A stretch of 64,000 nucleotides of DNA, from positions 1 to 64,000 of the forward strand of contig NZ_JADLQN010000003.1 of NCBI RefSeq assembly GCF_015477835.1, read 5' to 3'. This stretch comes from Nocardia higoensis (GTDB lineage: Bacteria; Actinomycetota; Actinomycetes; Mycobacteriales; Mycobacteriaceae). The notes below the pieces were generated by a model, which was not told where the DNA came from, did not search any database, and worked only from the letters and a program-made list of their open reading frames with translations. This document shows positions 1 to 7,864 of the stretch, piece by piece; the first letter of the stretch is position 1, and every line of letters begins with the position of its first letter. Made by a program: the position numbers and the translations under genes.

Positions 1-866
1 TGCCCACGGAGATCCCACCGAACGTCTACGAGGGATTGAAGGCCAACAAGGCCCTCGAGGTGCACGTGTTCGGCCGCCGCGGCCCCGCCCAAGCCAAGTT
101 CACCCCCCTGGAACTGCGCGAACTCGACCACTCCCCGAACATCGAGGTCATCGTCGACCCCGCCGACATCGACTACGACGAAGGCTCCGAAGCCGCCCGC
201 CGCCATTCCAAGCAGGTCGACATGGTCGCCAACACCCTCGAACAGTGGGCCATCCGCGACCAGGGCGACCGCCCACACAAACTGTTCCTGCACTTCTTCG
301 AATCCCCCGCCGAGATCCTCGGCGACAACGGCAAGGTCGTCGGCCTGCGCACCGAACGCACCCAACTCGACGGCACCGGCAACGTCAAAGGCACCGGCGT
401 GTTCAAGGACTGGGACATCCAAGCCGTCTACCGCGCCGTCGGCTACCTCTCGCAGAACATCAGCGAGCTGCCCTTCGACGACCAAGCGGGCACCGTGCCG
501 AACGAGGCCGGTCGCGTGCTGGCCGACGAGAACGCCGACGGCGCGGACCGCTACGTCCCGGCCACCTACGTCACCGGCTGGATCAAGCGCGGCCCGGTCG
601 GCCTGATCGGTCACACCAAGGGCGACGCCAACGAGACCATCGCCTGCCTGCTCGACGACGCGCCGTCGTTCACCCCGGCCGAGAACCCCGATCCGCAGGC
701 CGTGATCGAGTTCCTGGAGGGCAAGGGCCTGCCGTTCACGACCTGGGCCGGGTGGTATCGCCTGGACGCGCACGAGCGTTCGCTGGGCGAGCCGGAAGGC
801 CGCGAGCGGGTCAAGGTCGTCGAGCGCGAGGACATGCTGCGCGCCAGCGAACCGAACAAGGTCTAG
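1..866 (+). CDS. fprA: FprA-type ferredoxin/adrenodoxin--NADP+ reductase, C-terminal part (5' end outside window)
   Basis: Soluble FAD enzyme of the adrenodoxin-reductase family that passes electrons between NADPH and ferredoxin. The frame is open to the left window edge, so the N-terminal FAD-binding part is missing and about 287 residues remain. Visible family signatures are the NADP-domain segment VFGRRGPAQAKFTPLEL close to the left edge, ELPFDDQAGTVPN in the middle and GWIKRGPVGLIG further on, ending in a basic tail typical of mycobacterial FprA. A strong hairpin follows the stop codon, so the gene appears to be the last of its transcript. The family assignment is confident; which ferredoxin it serves cannot be seen. 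Confidence 0.9.
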   Translation, partial: PTEIPPNVYEGLKANKALEVHVFGRRGPAQAKFTPLELRELDHSPNIEVIVDPADIDYDEGSEAARRHSKQVDMVANTLEQWAIRDQGDRPHKLFLHFFESPAEILGDNGKVVGLRTERTQLDGTGNVKGTGVFKDWDIQAVYRAVGYLSQNISELPFDDQAGTVPNEAGRVLADENADGADRYVPATYVTGWIKRGPVGLIGHTKGDANETIACLLDDAPSFTPAENPDPQAVIEFLEGKGLPFTTWAGWYRLDAHERSLGEPEGRERVKVVEREDMLRASEPNKV

Positions 867-887
867 TTCTCTTCTAATTCATCCTCC

Positions 888-914
888 GAGAGGGGCGCGG
901 CGTGCGCCCCTCTC
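888..914 (+). terminator. Hairpin terminator after fprA
   Basis: Perfect 11-bp inverted repeat GAGAGGGGCGC / GCGCCCCTCTC with a 5-nt loop, 22 bases after the fprA stop. It lacks a U-tract, which is usual in high-GC actinobacteria. Confidence 0.7.
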
Positions 915-986
915 CCATGTCCGCTTGCGGTCGTCTCCCGATGGGACGGGTGCGACAGCGACGCGATCTCGAGGCATTCTGTACAA

Positions 987-1853
987 GTGTTCGACGCACA
1001 TGTCCACATCATCGATCCGCGGTTCCCGCTGACCGAGAACGAGGGCTATCTGCCCGAGCCGTACACCATCGCCGACTATCGAAAGCGGATGGCGCGCTTC
1101 GACGTCCAGGGCGGAGCCGTGGTCAGCGCTTCGTTCCAGGGCACCGATCAGGCCTACCTCGAGGCGGCGCTGGCCGAGCTGGGCGAGAACTGGGTGGGCG
1201 TGACGCGCCTGGACCTCGACGCGAGTGACGACGAGATCGTCGAACTCGACCGCGTCGGCGTGCGCGCGCTGCGCTTCAACCTCAAGCGGGCCGCCACCGA
1301 CATCACCGGCATGACCGTCCAGGCGCTGCGCGCCCACGAACTGGCGGGCTGGCACGTCGAGGTCTATGTGGACGGGCAGATGCTCGCCTCGCTGCAACCG
1401 GTGATCACCAAGCTGCCCGCGCTCTCGGTCGACCATCTCGGCATGTCCGAGGAGGGTCTGCCCTACCTGCTCGACCTCGTCGACCGGGGCGCGCGGGTGA
1501 AGGCGACAGGTTTCGGCCGGGTGTCGATGAACGTGGCCGACACGCTGCGCCGCATCCACGCGGTCAATCCCGAGGCGCTCATGTTCGGCAGCGACCTGCC
1601 CGGCACCAGGGCGGGCCGCCCGTTCCGCGACTCGGACGTGGACCTGCTCTGCGATGTCGTCGGCGCGGACATGCACGCGGTGCTCGAGGACAACGCACGC
1701 GCGTTCTACCGTCTGCCCGCCAGGCAGCGTCCCGAGTTCGAGGACCCCGATCCGACCCTGCCGCTGCCCGCGACCGAGGCGATGGGGCCGATCCGGCACG
1801 AATCCCCGCGGGATCCGGCCGACACCATCCCGTTCGGCGCGATCGAGCGCTGA
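987..1853 (+). CDS. Amidohydrolase family 2 (metal-dependent TIM-barrel hydrolase)
   Basis: Predicted cytoplasmic metal-dependent hydrolase of the amidohydrolase-2 family (related to 2-pyrone-4,6-dicarboxylate lactonase and ACMSD); substrate unknown. The N-terminus FDAHVHIID carries the HxH metal site after strand 1, SVDHLG supplies a later His, and MFGSDLPG near residue 195 carries the conserved catalytic Asp. The 288-residue length suits the family. The GTG start places the HxH motif five residues in, as usual, and there is no better upstream start. No neighbour suggests a pathway: fprA upstream is terminated, and the LysE gene downstream is convergent, only a few bases away. The C-terminal 40 residues are Pro-rich and probably flexible. 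Confidence 0.8.
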   Translation: MFDAHVHIIDPRFPLTENEGYLPEPYTIADYRKRMARFDVQGGAVVSASFQGTDQAYLEAALAELGENWVGVTRLDLDASDDEIVELDRVGVRALRFNLKRAATDITGMTVQALRAHELAGWHVEVYVDGQMLASLQPVITKLPALSVDHLGMSEEGLPYLLDLVDRGARVKATGFGRVSMNVADTLRRIHAVNPEALMFGSDLPGTRAGRPFRDSDVDLLCDVVGADMHAVLEDNARAFYRLPARQRPEFEDPDPTLPLPATEAMGPIRHESPRDPADTIPFGAIER

Positions 1854-1859
1854 CGGGAT

Positions 1860-2513
1860 TCAGTCCTTGCGGCCGGTCAGCGCGAGAGAAGCGCCGAGGC
1901 CGATCATGACCAGCCCGCCCGTTCCGCCCACGGCGGCCAGGCGGCGAGGTGTGCGAGCGAACCAGGTCCGTGCGGAATCGGCGGCCAGCGCCCACACCGT
2001 GTCGCAGACCAGTCCGAACGCCGGGATACAGATCCCCAGTACCAGCATCTGACCGGTCGCCGTGCCGCGGGCGGAGTCGACGAACTGCGGGAGCAGGGCG
2101 ACCAGGAAGACGATGGTCTTCGGATTGGTGATGCCGACGACGAACCCGTCGCGCAGCACTGTCGACGTGGCGATGGTGGGCGCTGCCGTGGTCGTCTCGA
2201 AGGCTCGGGCCAGCTCGGCGCGATGCCGGATGGCCTGCACCCCGAGATGGACCAGGTACAGCGCGCCGGCCAGCTTGATCGCGGTGAAAACCGTCGCCGA
2301 AGCCATCACCACCGCCCCCAGCCCGAACGCGACGGCGATGATCTGCGCGTACACCCCCGCGGCGTTACCCACCACCGTGTACAGCGCGGCCCGCCTTCCG
2401 ACCGTGAGCGCCCGGCCGATCGTGAACAGCACACTCGGCCCCGGCAGCGCCACCATCACGAACGCCAGTCCTGCGAAGGTCACGATCTGCGTCCACGTCA
2501 CCATGCGAGACAA
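1860..2513 (-). CDS. LysE/RhtB family amino-acid exporter
   Basis: Integral membrane protein of the LysE translocator family, which exports basic or neutral amino acids and related metabolites; the substrate cannot be read from sequence. The N-terminal segment has the family signature VALPGPSVLFTIGRAL followed by GRRAALYTVVGN, and ITNPKTIVFLVALLPQF marks the second conserved block. Five to six hydrophobic segments are spread over 217 residues, the normal family length. A start two residues inside (second Met) is also possible. Its 3' end almost abuts the convergent amidohydrolase, and it lies 39 bases downstream of the DUF456 gene on the same strand, so the two may share a transcript. Confidence 0.85.
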   Translation of the reverse strand: MSRMVTWTQIVTFAGLAFVMVALPGPSVLFTIGRALTVGRRAALYTVVGNAAGVYAQIIAVAFGLGAVVMASATVFTAIKLAGALYLVHLGVQAIRHRAELARAFETTTAAPTIATSTVLRDGFVVGITNPKTIVFLVALLPQFVDSARGTATGQMLVLGICIPAFGLVCDTVWALAADSARTWFARTPRRLAAVGGTGGLVMIGLGASLALTGRKD

Positions 2514-2552
2514 CGGTATTCGCCGTCCGATGAGCGGGCAACAGCGCCCGGT

Positions 2553-3035
2553 TCAAGCCGCGATCGCGCCGATCACCCATACGCCGGTGGCCAGCAGGGC
2601 GCCCGCGAGTTCGATCAGGATCGACAGGCCCACGCCTTTCAGGGCGTGCACGGTGAAGGTCCACGCCTGGTTGCTGTCGTTCAACCGTTCCAGTTCGCTG
2701 AGGTAGACGCCGAGGACGAAGCCCACGAACAACCCGACCACCGGTATCACGAAGAAACCGACGAGGGCCAGGGCCGCGCCGAGGAACAGGGCCCGGTTGG
2801 GCACTCCGGCTTCCTTCATATTGCGGCCGGGCCACAGGTACTTGATCACCCCGGAGATCACCAGCAGCACCGTGGCGACAGCGAACACCGTCCACGCCGT
2901 GGTCCCGCCGGTCATGATCGCCCAGACCAGGATCGCGCCGAAGATCGCGAGCACACCCGGCAGCACCGGCACGACGATGCCCACCAATCCCAGCAGGATC
3001 ACCAGGCCGACAACGATTTCGCCCCACACACTCAC
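2553..3035 (-). CDS. DUF456 family membrane protein
   Basis: Small integral membrane protein of about 160 residues belonging to DUF456; its function is not known. Hydrophobic segments are GEIVVGLVILLGLVGIVVPV at the N-terminus, a second around AFGAIL, then two long ones in the centre, and a C-terminal one ending ATGVWVIGAIAA. The glycine-rich membrane segments resemble glycine-zipper proteins. The GTG start was chosen because GGAGG lies 9 bases upstream and the protein then begins right at the first membrane segment; longer upstream extensions read through a basic low-complexity stretch unlike a protein. It shares a divergent promoter region with the racemase gene, which holds an imperfect palindrome. 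Confidence 0.75.
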   Translation of the reverse strand: MSVWGEIVVGLVILLGLVGIVVPVLPGVLAIFGAILVWAIMTGGTTAWTVFAVATVLLVISGVIKYLWPGRNMKEAGVPNRALFLGAALALVGFFVIPVVGLFVGFVLGVYLSELERLNDSNQAWTFTVHALKGVGLSILIELAGALLATGVWVIGAIAA

Positions 3036-3149
3036 GTTCGAATCCCTCCGTCCGCCCGCTGTCGCGCGCCGTCGGCGATTCTCGCCGATCGTGCCGTCGC
3101 GCGCACGTGGGGCAGAGCCGGTGTGCGGCCCCGCTGTTGTCGCCGAGGC

Positions 3150-3168
3150 TATTGTCATACTGTCAATA
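3150..3168. promoter_or_regulatory. Imperfect 19-bp palindrome in divergent promoter region
   Basis: TATTGTCATACTGTCAATA is a near-palindrome (TATTGnCAnnnTGnCAATA) in an otherwise GC-rich gap between the DUF456 gene and mcr. The leftward strand has TTGACA inside it, which could be a -35 element for the DUF456 gene. Size and symmetry suit a TetR-type operator, but no regulator is adjacent. Confidence 0.35.
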
Positions 3169-3242
3169 CAGCTCGCCGGGCCCGCTCCGGCGGGAGGCAC
3201 CGGTTGCCGGTGACCTGGATCAACGACGAACCGAGGTAAGGC

Positions 3243-4343
3243 GTGAGCACTTCATCCACCGCCACCAGGCAGGGCCCGCTGGCGGGCATCCGCGTTGTCG
3301 AGCTGGCAGGTATCGGTCCCGGCCCGCACGCGGCGCTGCTGCTGGCCGACCTGGGCGCCGACGTGGTGCGCGTCCAGCGGCCCGGCCAGTTCCCCGGCCT
3401 GATGGAGCGCCCGCAATGGCGCGGCCGCACGATCGTCGAGGCCAACCTCAAGGATCCCGCCGACATCGAGAAGGTGCTGCGCCTGATCGAGAAGGCCGAC
3501 GTGCTGATCGAGGGCTTCCGTCCCGGGGTCACCGAGCGCATGGGCCTGGGTCCCGAGGAGACCCTGGCCCGCAACCCGCGCCTGGTGTACGGCCGCATGA
3601 CCGGCTGGGGCCAGCACGGCCCGCTGGCCGACCGGGCAGGCCACGACATCAACTACATCTCGCTGACCGGCGTGCTGAACGCCATCGGCCGCAAGGGTGA
3701 GCGGCCGGTGCCGCCGCTGAACATGGTCGGCGACTTCGGTGGCGGCTCGATGTTCCTGGTGTTCGGCATCCTCGCCGCGCTGGTGGAACGCCAGAGCTCG
3801 GGCAAGGGTCAGGTCATCGACGCCGCGATGGTGGACGGTGCGCTGGCGCTCTCGCACATGATCTGGGGCATGCGCGGCGTGGGCCTGTGGTCCGACGAGC
3901 GCGGCACCAACCTGCTCGACACCGGCATGGCCTTCTACGACACCTACGAGACCGCCGACGGCAAGTACATGGCCGTGGGCGCGATCGAGCCGCAGTTCTA
4001 CGCCGAACTGCTGAAGGGCCTCGAGCTGGACCCGGCGGATCTGCCCGCCCAGATCGACCCGAATGCCCAGGAAGATCTGCGCAAGCTTTTCACCGAGAAG
4101 TTCAAGACCAAGACCCGCGACGAGTGGGCCGAGATCTTCGCGGGCACCGACGCCTGCACCACCCCGGTGCTCACGCTGAGCGAGGCCACCGAGAACGAGC
4201 ACATCGTCGCGCGCACCGGCCTGGTGGAGATCGACGGCGTCGTCCAGCACGCGCCCGCCCCGCGCTTCTCGCGCACCCCGGCGGCCGTGCCGACCCCGCC
4301 CCCGAACGAGGGCACCCCGATCGACACCGTCTGGGCGGACTGA
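3243..4343 (+). CDS. mcr: Alpha-methylacyl-CoA racemase (CaiB/BaiF class III CoA-transferase fold)
   Basis: Epimerises 2-methylacyl-CoA thioesters so that branched-chain acids and sterol side chains can enter beta-oxidation; cytoplasmic, homodimeric family III fold. The catalytic residues known in M. tuberculosis MCR (His126, Asp156, Glu241) map to H134 in AGHDINYIS, D164 in VGDFGGG and E249 in AIEPQFY, a constant shift of eight residues, so this is a racemase and not a CoA-transferase. The length of 366 residues is normal. The GTG start has a GAGGTAAG ribosome site just upstream. A strong hairpin follows, so it is probably monocistronic. The C-terminus is Pro-rich and ends at IDTVWAD. Confidence 0.92.
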   Translation: MSTSSTATRQGPLAGIRVVELAGIGPGPHAALLLADLGADVVRVQRPGQFPGLMERPQWRGRTIVEANLKDPADIEKVLRLIEKADVLIEGFRPGVTERMGLGPEETLARNPRLVYGRMTGWGQHGPLADRAGHDINYISLTGVLNAIGRKGERPVPPLNMVGDFGGGSMFLVFGILAALVERQSSGKGQVIDAAMVDGALALSHMIWGMRGVGLWSDERGTNLLDTGMAFYDTYETADGKYMAVGAIEPQFYAELLKGLELDPADLPAQIDPNAQEDLRKLFTEKFKTKTRDEWAEIFAGTDACTTPVLTLSEATENEHIVARTGLVEIDGVVQHAPAPRFSRTPAAVPTPPPNEGTPIDTVWAD

Positions 4344-4353
4344 GATCCGAGGC

Positions 4354-4394
4354 AACGGCCCCGCGCGCGACTTCCATTCGCGCGCGGGGCCGTT
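4354..4394. terminator. Bidirectional hairpin terminator between mcr and the MocR gene
   Basis: Perfect 16-bp stem AACGGCCCCGCGCGCG / CGCGCGCGGGGCCGTT with a 9-nt loop, between the convergent mcr and MocR-type genes, so it can serve both. Confidence 0.8.
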
Positions 4395-4415
4395 CGCATG
4401 TGGCGGGCCCGTCGT

Positions 4416-5921
4416 TCAGCGCACGGAGAGGTTCAACGGGTCGAGCGGTTGCGCGGCGCGCGGGGTGAGCGCGGCGTAGGCCGAGGCCATCGACTTGACG
4501 GCCAGGCGCAGTTCCGACTCGCGGTGGGTGTAGGGCAGGCGCACGAAGCGCTCGAAGGCGCCCTGGACACCGAAGCGCGGCCCGGCGGCCAGCAATACAC
4601 CGTGATTGGGCGCGGTGGCGGCCAGCGCGGTGGAGACCGGGGCGGGCAGTTGCGCCCAGACCGACATGCCGCCCGCACCCGGCTGCACCTTCCAGTCCGG
4701 CAGTTCCTCGGCGAGGGCGTCGAGCAGGGCACCGCGCTGGGCGCGCAACTGGTCACGGCGGAGGGCGAGGGCATCGTCGGCGTGTTCGAGCAGGTGGACG
4801 GTGGCGAGCTGGTCCATCACGGGGGTGCCGAGGTCGACAGTGGATCGGCTGCCGAGCAGCTTGGTGATCAACGACGTACCGGTGCGGATCCAGCCCACCC
4901 GCAGGCCGCCCCAGAACGACTTCGACGCCGAGCCGATGGTGACGATCTCGCTGCCCTTGCCGAACACGGCCACCGGGGGCGGCATGGTCTCGGTGTGCGG
5001 GTCGAGGCCGAGATCGACCATGGATTCGTCGACGATGATCGTCATGCGGGTCTCGCGGGCGATGGCGGCCAGTTCGGCGCGCCCCTCGCCGTCGAGCATC
5101 ATGCCGGTGGGGTTGTTGAAATCGGGCACCAGGTAGGCCAGGGTGGCCGCGGTCTGCCGGGCGGCACTGCGAATGCCGTCGAGATCCCAACCGGCGGAGG
5201 GATTCTCGGGCAGCAGCGGCACCGGGACAGGGCGGGCACCGACATCGCGGATGGCCTCGATGGCGTTCGGGTAGGTGGGGTGTTCGATGAGCACCCGGGC
5301 CGCGGGCGCGGCGAGCACGTTGAGCAGCAGGCGCAAGCCGTGCTGGGCGCCGAGGGTGATCAGGATCTGGTCGGGATCGGTGGGCAGGCCGCGGGCGGTG
5401 TAGCGGCGGGCGACGGCCTCACGGAGGGCGAGCATGCCGACCGGATCCATGCCGTGCGTGCCCAGGTAGGTCGGAAGACGTTGCAGAGCATCGGAATACG
5501 CGTTCTCGATGCCCTCCGGCGCGGTCATGGCGGCATAGGTGAGATCGACGGTGGTCAGCTCCGGTTGCATGATCGTGGCGAGAATGCCACGCGAGGCCTT
5601 GGTGCCGTCGCTCGGCACGCTGGGCGGCAGCGCCACGGTCGAACGCGACCCCTGCCTGCTGATCAGGTAGCCGTGCTCGCGCAGCAGGGCGTAGGTTGAG
5701 GTGATGGTGGTGCGGCTGACGCCGAGGGTGGCGGCCAGATCGCGTTCGCTGGGCAGCGCGACACCGAGCGGTGCGCGACCGTCGTGGATGAGCAGCCGGA
5801 TGCCCTCGGCCAGCGCCAGGTACGCGGGCCTGCCGCGGTGCGTGGTCTCCTCCGCGCCCACCGTGCGCCAGTTGCCCAGGTCGCGTGCCAGCCCGGCCGC
5901 ACCGATCACTCGAGTCGCCAT
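4416..5921 (-). CDS. MocR-type GntR/aminotransferase-fold transcription factor
   Basis: Transcription factor joining an N-terminal GntR winged helix (residues about 30-95; LPSERDLAATLGVSRTTITS, with the recognition helix) to a PLP-dependent fold-type I aminotransferase-like domain. The PLP lysine is in IGSASKSFWGGLRVGW, and DFNNPTG is the conserved Asn-Pro motif; FGVQGAFERFVRLPYTH closes the domain. MocR regulators bind PLP or an amine adduct and often control the divergent gene or themselves. The length of 501 residues is normal. It is divergent from a 69-residue membrane-protein gene, with only 62 bases between them. The resemblance is to the actinobacterial YczR group, but the usual partner, a larger YczE membrane protein, is not here. 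Confidence 0.85.
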   Translation of the reverse strand: MATRVIGAAGLARDLGNWRTVGAEETTHRGRPAYLALAEGIRLLIHDGRAPLGVALPSERDLAATLGVSRTTITSTYALLREHGYLISRQGSRSTVALPPSVPSDGTKASRGILATIMQPELTTVDLTYAAMTAPEGIENAYSDALQRLPTYLGTHGMDPVGMLALREAVARRYTARGLPTDPDQILITLGAQHGLRLLLNVLAAPAARVLIEHPTYPNAIEAIRDVGARPVPVPLLPENPSAGWDLDGIRSAARQTAATLAYLVPDFNNPTGMMLDGEGRAELAAIARETRMTIIVDESMVDLGLDPHTETMPPPVAVFGKGSEIVTIGSASKSFWGGLRVGWIRTGTSLITKLLGSRSTVDLGTPVMDQLATVHLLEHADDALALRRDQLRAQRGALLDALAEELPDWKVQPGAGGMSVWAQLPAPVSTALAATAPNHGVLLAAGPRFGVQGAFERFVRLPYTHRESELRLAVKSMASAYAALTPRAAQPLDPLNLSVR

Positions 5922-5983
5922 AGAGTCCAGTATTCGGGTAGTGGATATTCAAAAGCAAGGCCAGTGGTCCGACTCTGAAAGAC

Positions 5984-6193
5984 ATGACCACTGCGCTGCC
6001 GCTCCTGATCGCCCTCGCCGTCACCCTCCTCGCCTACCGGGCCGTCCGCCGCGAACCGGTCGGCGCGCGAGTGCACGCGCTGTTCGGCGCGGTCGTTCCC
6101 CGCGACTCGGATCCCGGATTCTACGACCACCAGCGACAATTGCGCGACATCACGGCCGTGCGCACCCACGAGGAGCTCGACGAGGCCGCCTGA
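5984..6193 (+). CDS. Small single-pass membrane protein, unknown function
   Basis: Encodes 69 residues. Residues 4-21 (ALPLLIALAVTLLAYRAV) form one hydrophobic segment followed by a positively charged stretch, then an acidic C-terminus ending THEELDEAA, so the tail is probably cytoplasmic. No family is recognised. The case for a real gene is its position divergent from the MocR regulator, high third-position GC and a purine-rich stretch before the ATG. It could be the target of that regulator. It could also be a chance reading frame, although the hydrophobic N-terminus followed by an acidic tail argues for a protein. Confidence 0.5.
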   Translation: MTTALPLLIALAVTLLAYRAVRREPVGARVHALFGAVVPRDSDPGFYDHQRQLRDITAVRTHEELDEAA

Positions 6194-6263
6194 ACCGCGC
6201 TCGCGGCAGCACGCAGGCCCGTCCGTTCGCCGGTCCGTGCCGCGCCATGCGCGCGACCGGAAA

Positions 6264-6301
6264 CCAGTCCAGTCCAGTTGCGCAAAACTGGACTGGACTG
6301 G
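6264..6301. repeat. Perfect inverted repeat built of CCAGT units
   Basis: Arms CCAGTCCAGTCCAGTT and AACTGGACTGGACTGG (16 bp, perfect) enclose a 6-nt loop GCGCAA. Each arm is a triple 5-bp tandem repeat. It lies 70 bases after the small membrane-protein gene and 160 bases before the alkyltransferase gene. It could be a terminator, an operator or an mRNA structure. The remaining intergenic sequence from 6194 to 6461 holds nothing else recognisable. Confidence 0.6.
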
Positions 6302-6461
6302 ACTCCGTGTCCGCTCTCCGCCGCGCTGGTCGTAGGTCTCCACCGCCTGGTAGTCGCCGCGCACGGCGGGCAGCACGATCTCGGCCGGGACTCCCGGCTC
6401 GCTGCCGCACCCGTTCCCGCACGGCTCTGTTCCCGTCGTACCCCCGGTGCACACTGGTCCT

Positions 6462-7052
6462 ATGAGCACCCCCGCCCGTCGGATCGATCGCGCGCTGTCC
6501 GGGGCCGCGTCGCCGGATCCCACGCGCGCCGACATCGCGCTGTTCGACACAGCGATCGGCATCTGCGCCATCAGCTGGCGTGCCGATGCCGTGGTCGGGT
6601 TCCGGTTGCCGGAGGCCGACCCGGACGCCGCGCGGGAACGGCTGCGGCGAGCGGGCGCCACGCAGTCCGAGCCGACCGAGAACATCCGCGCGGCGATCGA
6701 GGGCGTCCGCGCCCACCTCACGGGTGAACTGGACGATCTGCGCTGGATCCGGCTCGACCTGACCGGCCTACCGGGCTTCCACCGCACGGTGTACGAGATC
6801 ACCCGGGCCATCGACCCCGGCCACACACTCAGCTACGGGCAGGTCGCCGAACGCGCCGGGCTGCCGGGAGCGGCGCAGGCGGTCGGGCAGGCGCTGGGCC
6901 GCAACCCGATCGCACTGATCGTCCCGTGCCACCGGGTGCTCGCCGCCGACCACGCGCTGCACGGATTCTCCGCACCCGGTGGGATCGGCACGAAGGCCCG
7001 ATTGCTCGAGATCGAGCGCACCCCGGGGTTCGGCGAACCGACACTGTTCTGA
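6462..7052 (+). CDS. ogt: Methylated-DNA--protein-cysteine S-methyltransferase (O6-alkylguanine transferase)
   Basis: DNA-repair suicide protein that moves the alkyl group from O6-alkylguanine to its own cysteine. The active site IVPCHRVLAAD contains the acceptor Cys. The upstream helix GQVAERAGLPGAAQAVGQAL and NPIALIVPCHRV make up the conserved DNA-binding domain in the C-terminal half, preceded by a divergent N-terminal ribonuclease-H-like domain that begins TRADIALFDTAIG. A length of 196 residues is slightly above the roughly 165-180 of typical Ogt, owing to a basic N-terminus. The ATG start was preferred over an in-frame GTG five codons upstream because neither has a clear ribosome site and the longer form adds nothing conserved. 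Confidence 0.88.
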   Translation: MSTPARRIDRALSGAASPDPTRADIALFDTAIGICAISWRADAVVGFRLPEADPDAARERLRRAGATQSEPTENIRAAIEGVRAHLTGELDDLRWIRLDLTGLPGFHRTVYEITRAIDPGHTLSYGQVAERAGLPGAAQAVGQALGRNPIALIVPCHRVLAADHALHGFSAPGGIGTKARLLEIERTPGFGEPTLF

Positions 7053-7183
7053 GTCGACCGAGGACACAGCCGGAGCGGGCGCGGCACGGGCCTGCGTTAC
7101 GATCCGGCAATCCGGGTCACCGGATGCCCGGCCCGTCTCGACGGCCACCGGACCCGATCGGCTATCAAACGGCAGGAAAGCAC

Positions 7184-7813
7184 GTGCAGATCCACTTCGA
7201 CGACATCGACGCCGCCGAAATCGACCGTCGTATCGCACTGTACGGTCCACTCACCCAGGCGGTCCGTGAGCTCGCGGACGCGACCATCCGCACCGAGGTC
7301 GACGAGGACACCATTCGCGAGGTCGAGGCGACCGTCCGCGCGGCGACCGCCAGGCTGCGCGCGCAACAGATCGACGGCTCCTTCGGGGCCCGATTCACCT
7401 CCGACGGGACCATGCTGCCGTGGGGCAATGCGGCGGTGGGTGTCCGCAATCCGATCGCGCCGCCGATGGTGGTCGAACGAGACGGCACCGGCCTGCACCG
7501 GGCCGAACTCACCTTGGGCGCCGCCTACGAGGGGCCGCCCGGACTGGTGCACGGCGGGATCTCGGCCCTGCTGCTCGACCAGATCCTCGGCGAGGCAGCG
7601 GCGCACGGCGGACAGCCCTCGTTCACCGGCACCCTCACGTTGAGATACCGGAAGCCGACGCCCCTGGGGAAGATCCGCGTCGAGGCGCGCGTCGACCGAG
7701 TCGAGGGGGCGAAGACGTTCGTCGTCGGTTCCCTGTCGACCGACAAGGGGGTCACGGTCGAAGCGGATGCGATCTTCATCCAGCCCTCCTGGGTCCGCAA
7801 CCGGGCCGGATGA
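7184..7813 (+). CDS. PaaI/hotdog-fold thioesterase family protein
   Basis: Predicted cytoplasmic acyl-CoA thioesterase of the PaaI (4HBT) family, 209 residues. The single hotdog domain occupies roughly residues 100-205; GPPGLVHGGISALLLDQILG is the conserved HGG segment with the Asp/Glu on the hotdog helix, and TGTLTLRYRKPTPLG is the following strand. The N-terminal 80 residues are charged and helical and are common in actinobacterial members. The GTG start follows GGCAGGAAAG, a good ribosome site. Upstream extension would run antiparallel into ogt coding sequence and is not supported. It could be cotranscribed with ogt, 131 bases upstream, though no functional link is known. Substrate unknown. 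Confidence 0.8.
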   Translation: MQIHFDDIDAAEIDRRIALYGPLTQAVRELADATIRTEVDEDTIREVEATVRAATARLRAQQIDGSFGARFTSDGTMLPWGNAAVGVRNPIAPPMVVERDGTGLHRAELTLGAAYEGPPGLVHGGISALLLDQILGEAAAHGGQPSFTGTLTLRYRKPTPLGKIRVEARVDRVEGAKTFVVGSLSTDKGVTVEADAIFIQPSWVRNRAG

Positions 7814-7864
7814 GCCCGGCCGGCCCGGCCGTCCGACGACGACCGGGCGCCACGCGACAGCGGC

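Noticed and set aside
5906..6826. 306-codon minus-strand frame over the MocR/ogt gap
   Set aside because: Crosses the perfect inverted repeat and overlaps the alkyltransferase gene; codon pattern does not suit coding.
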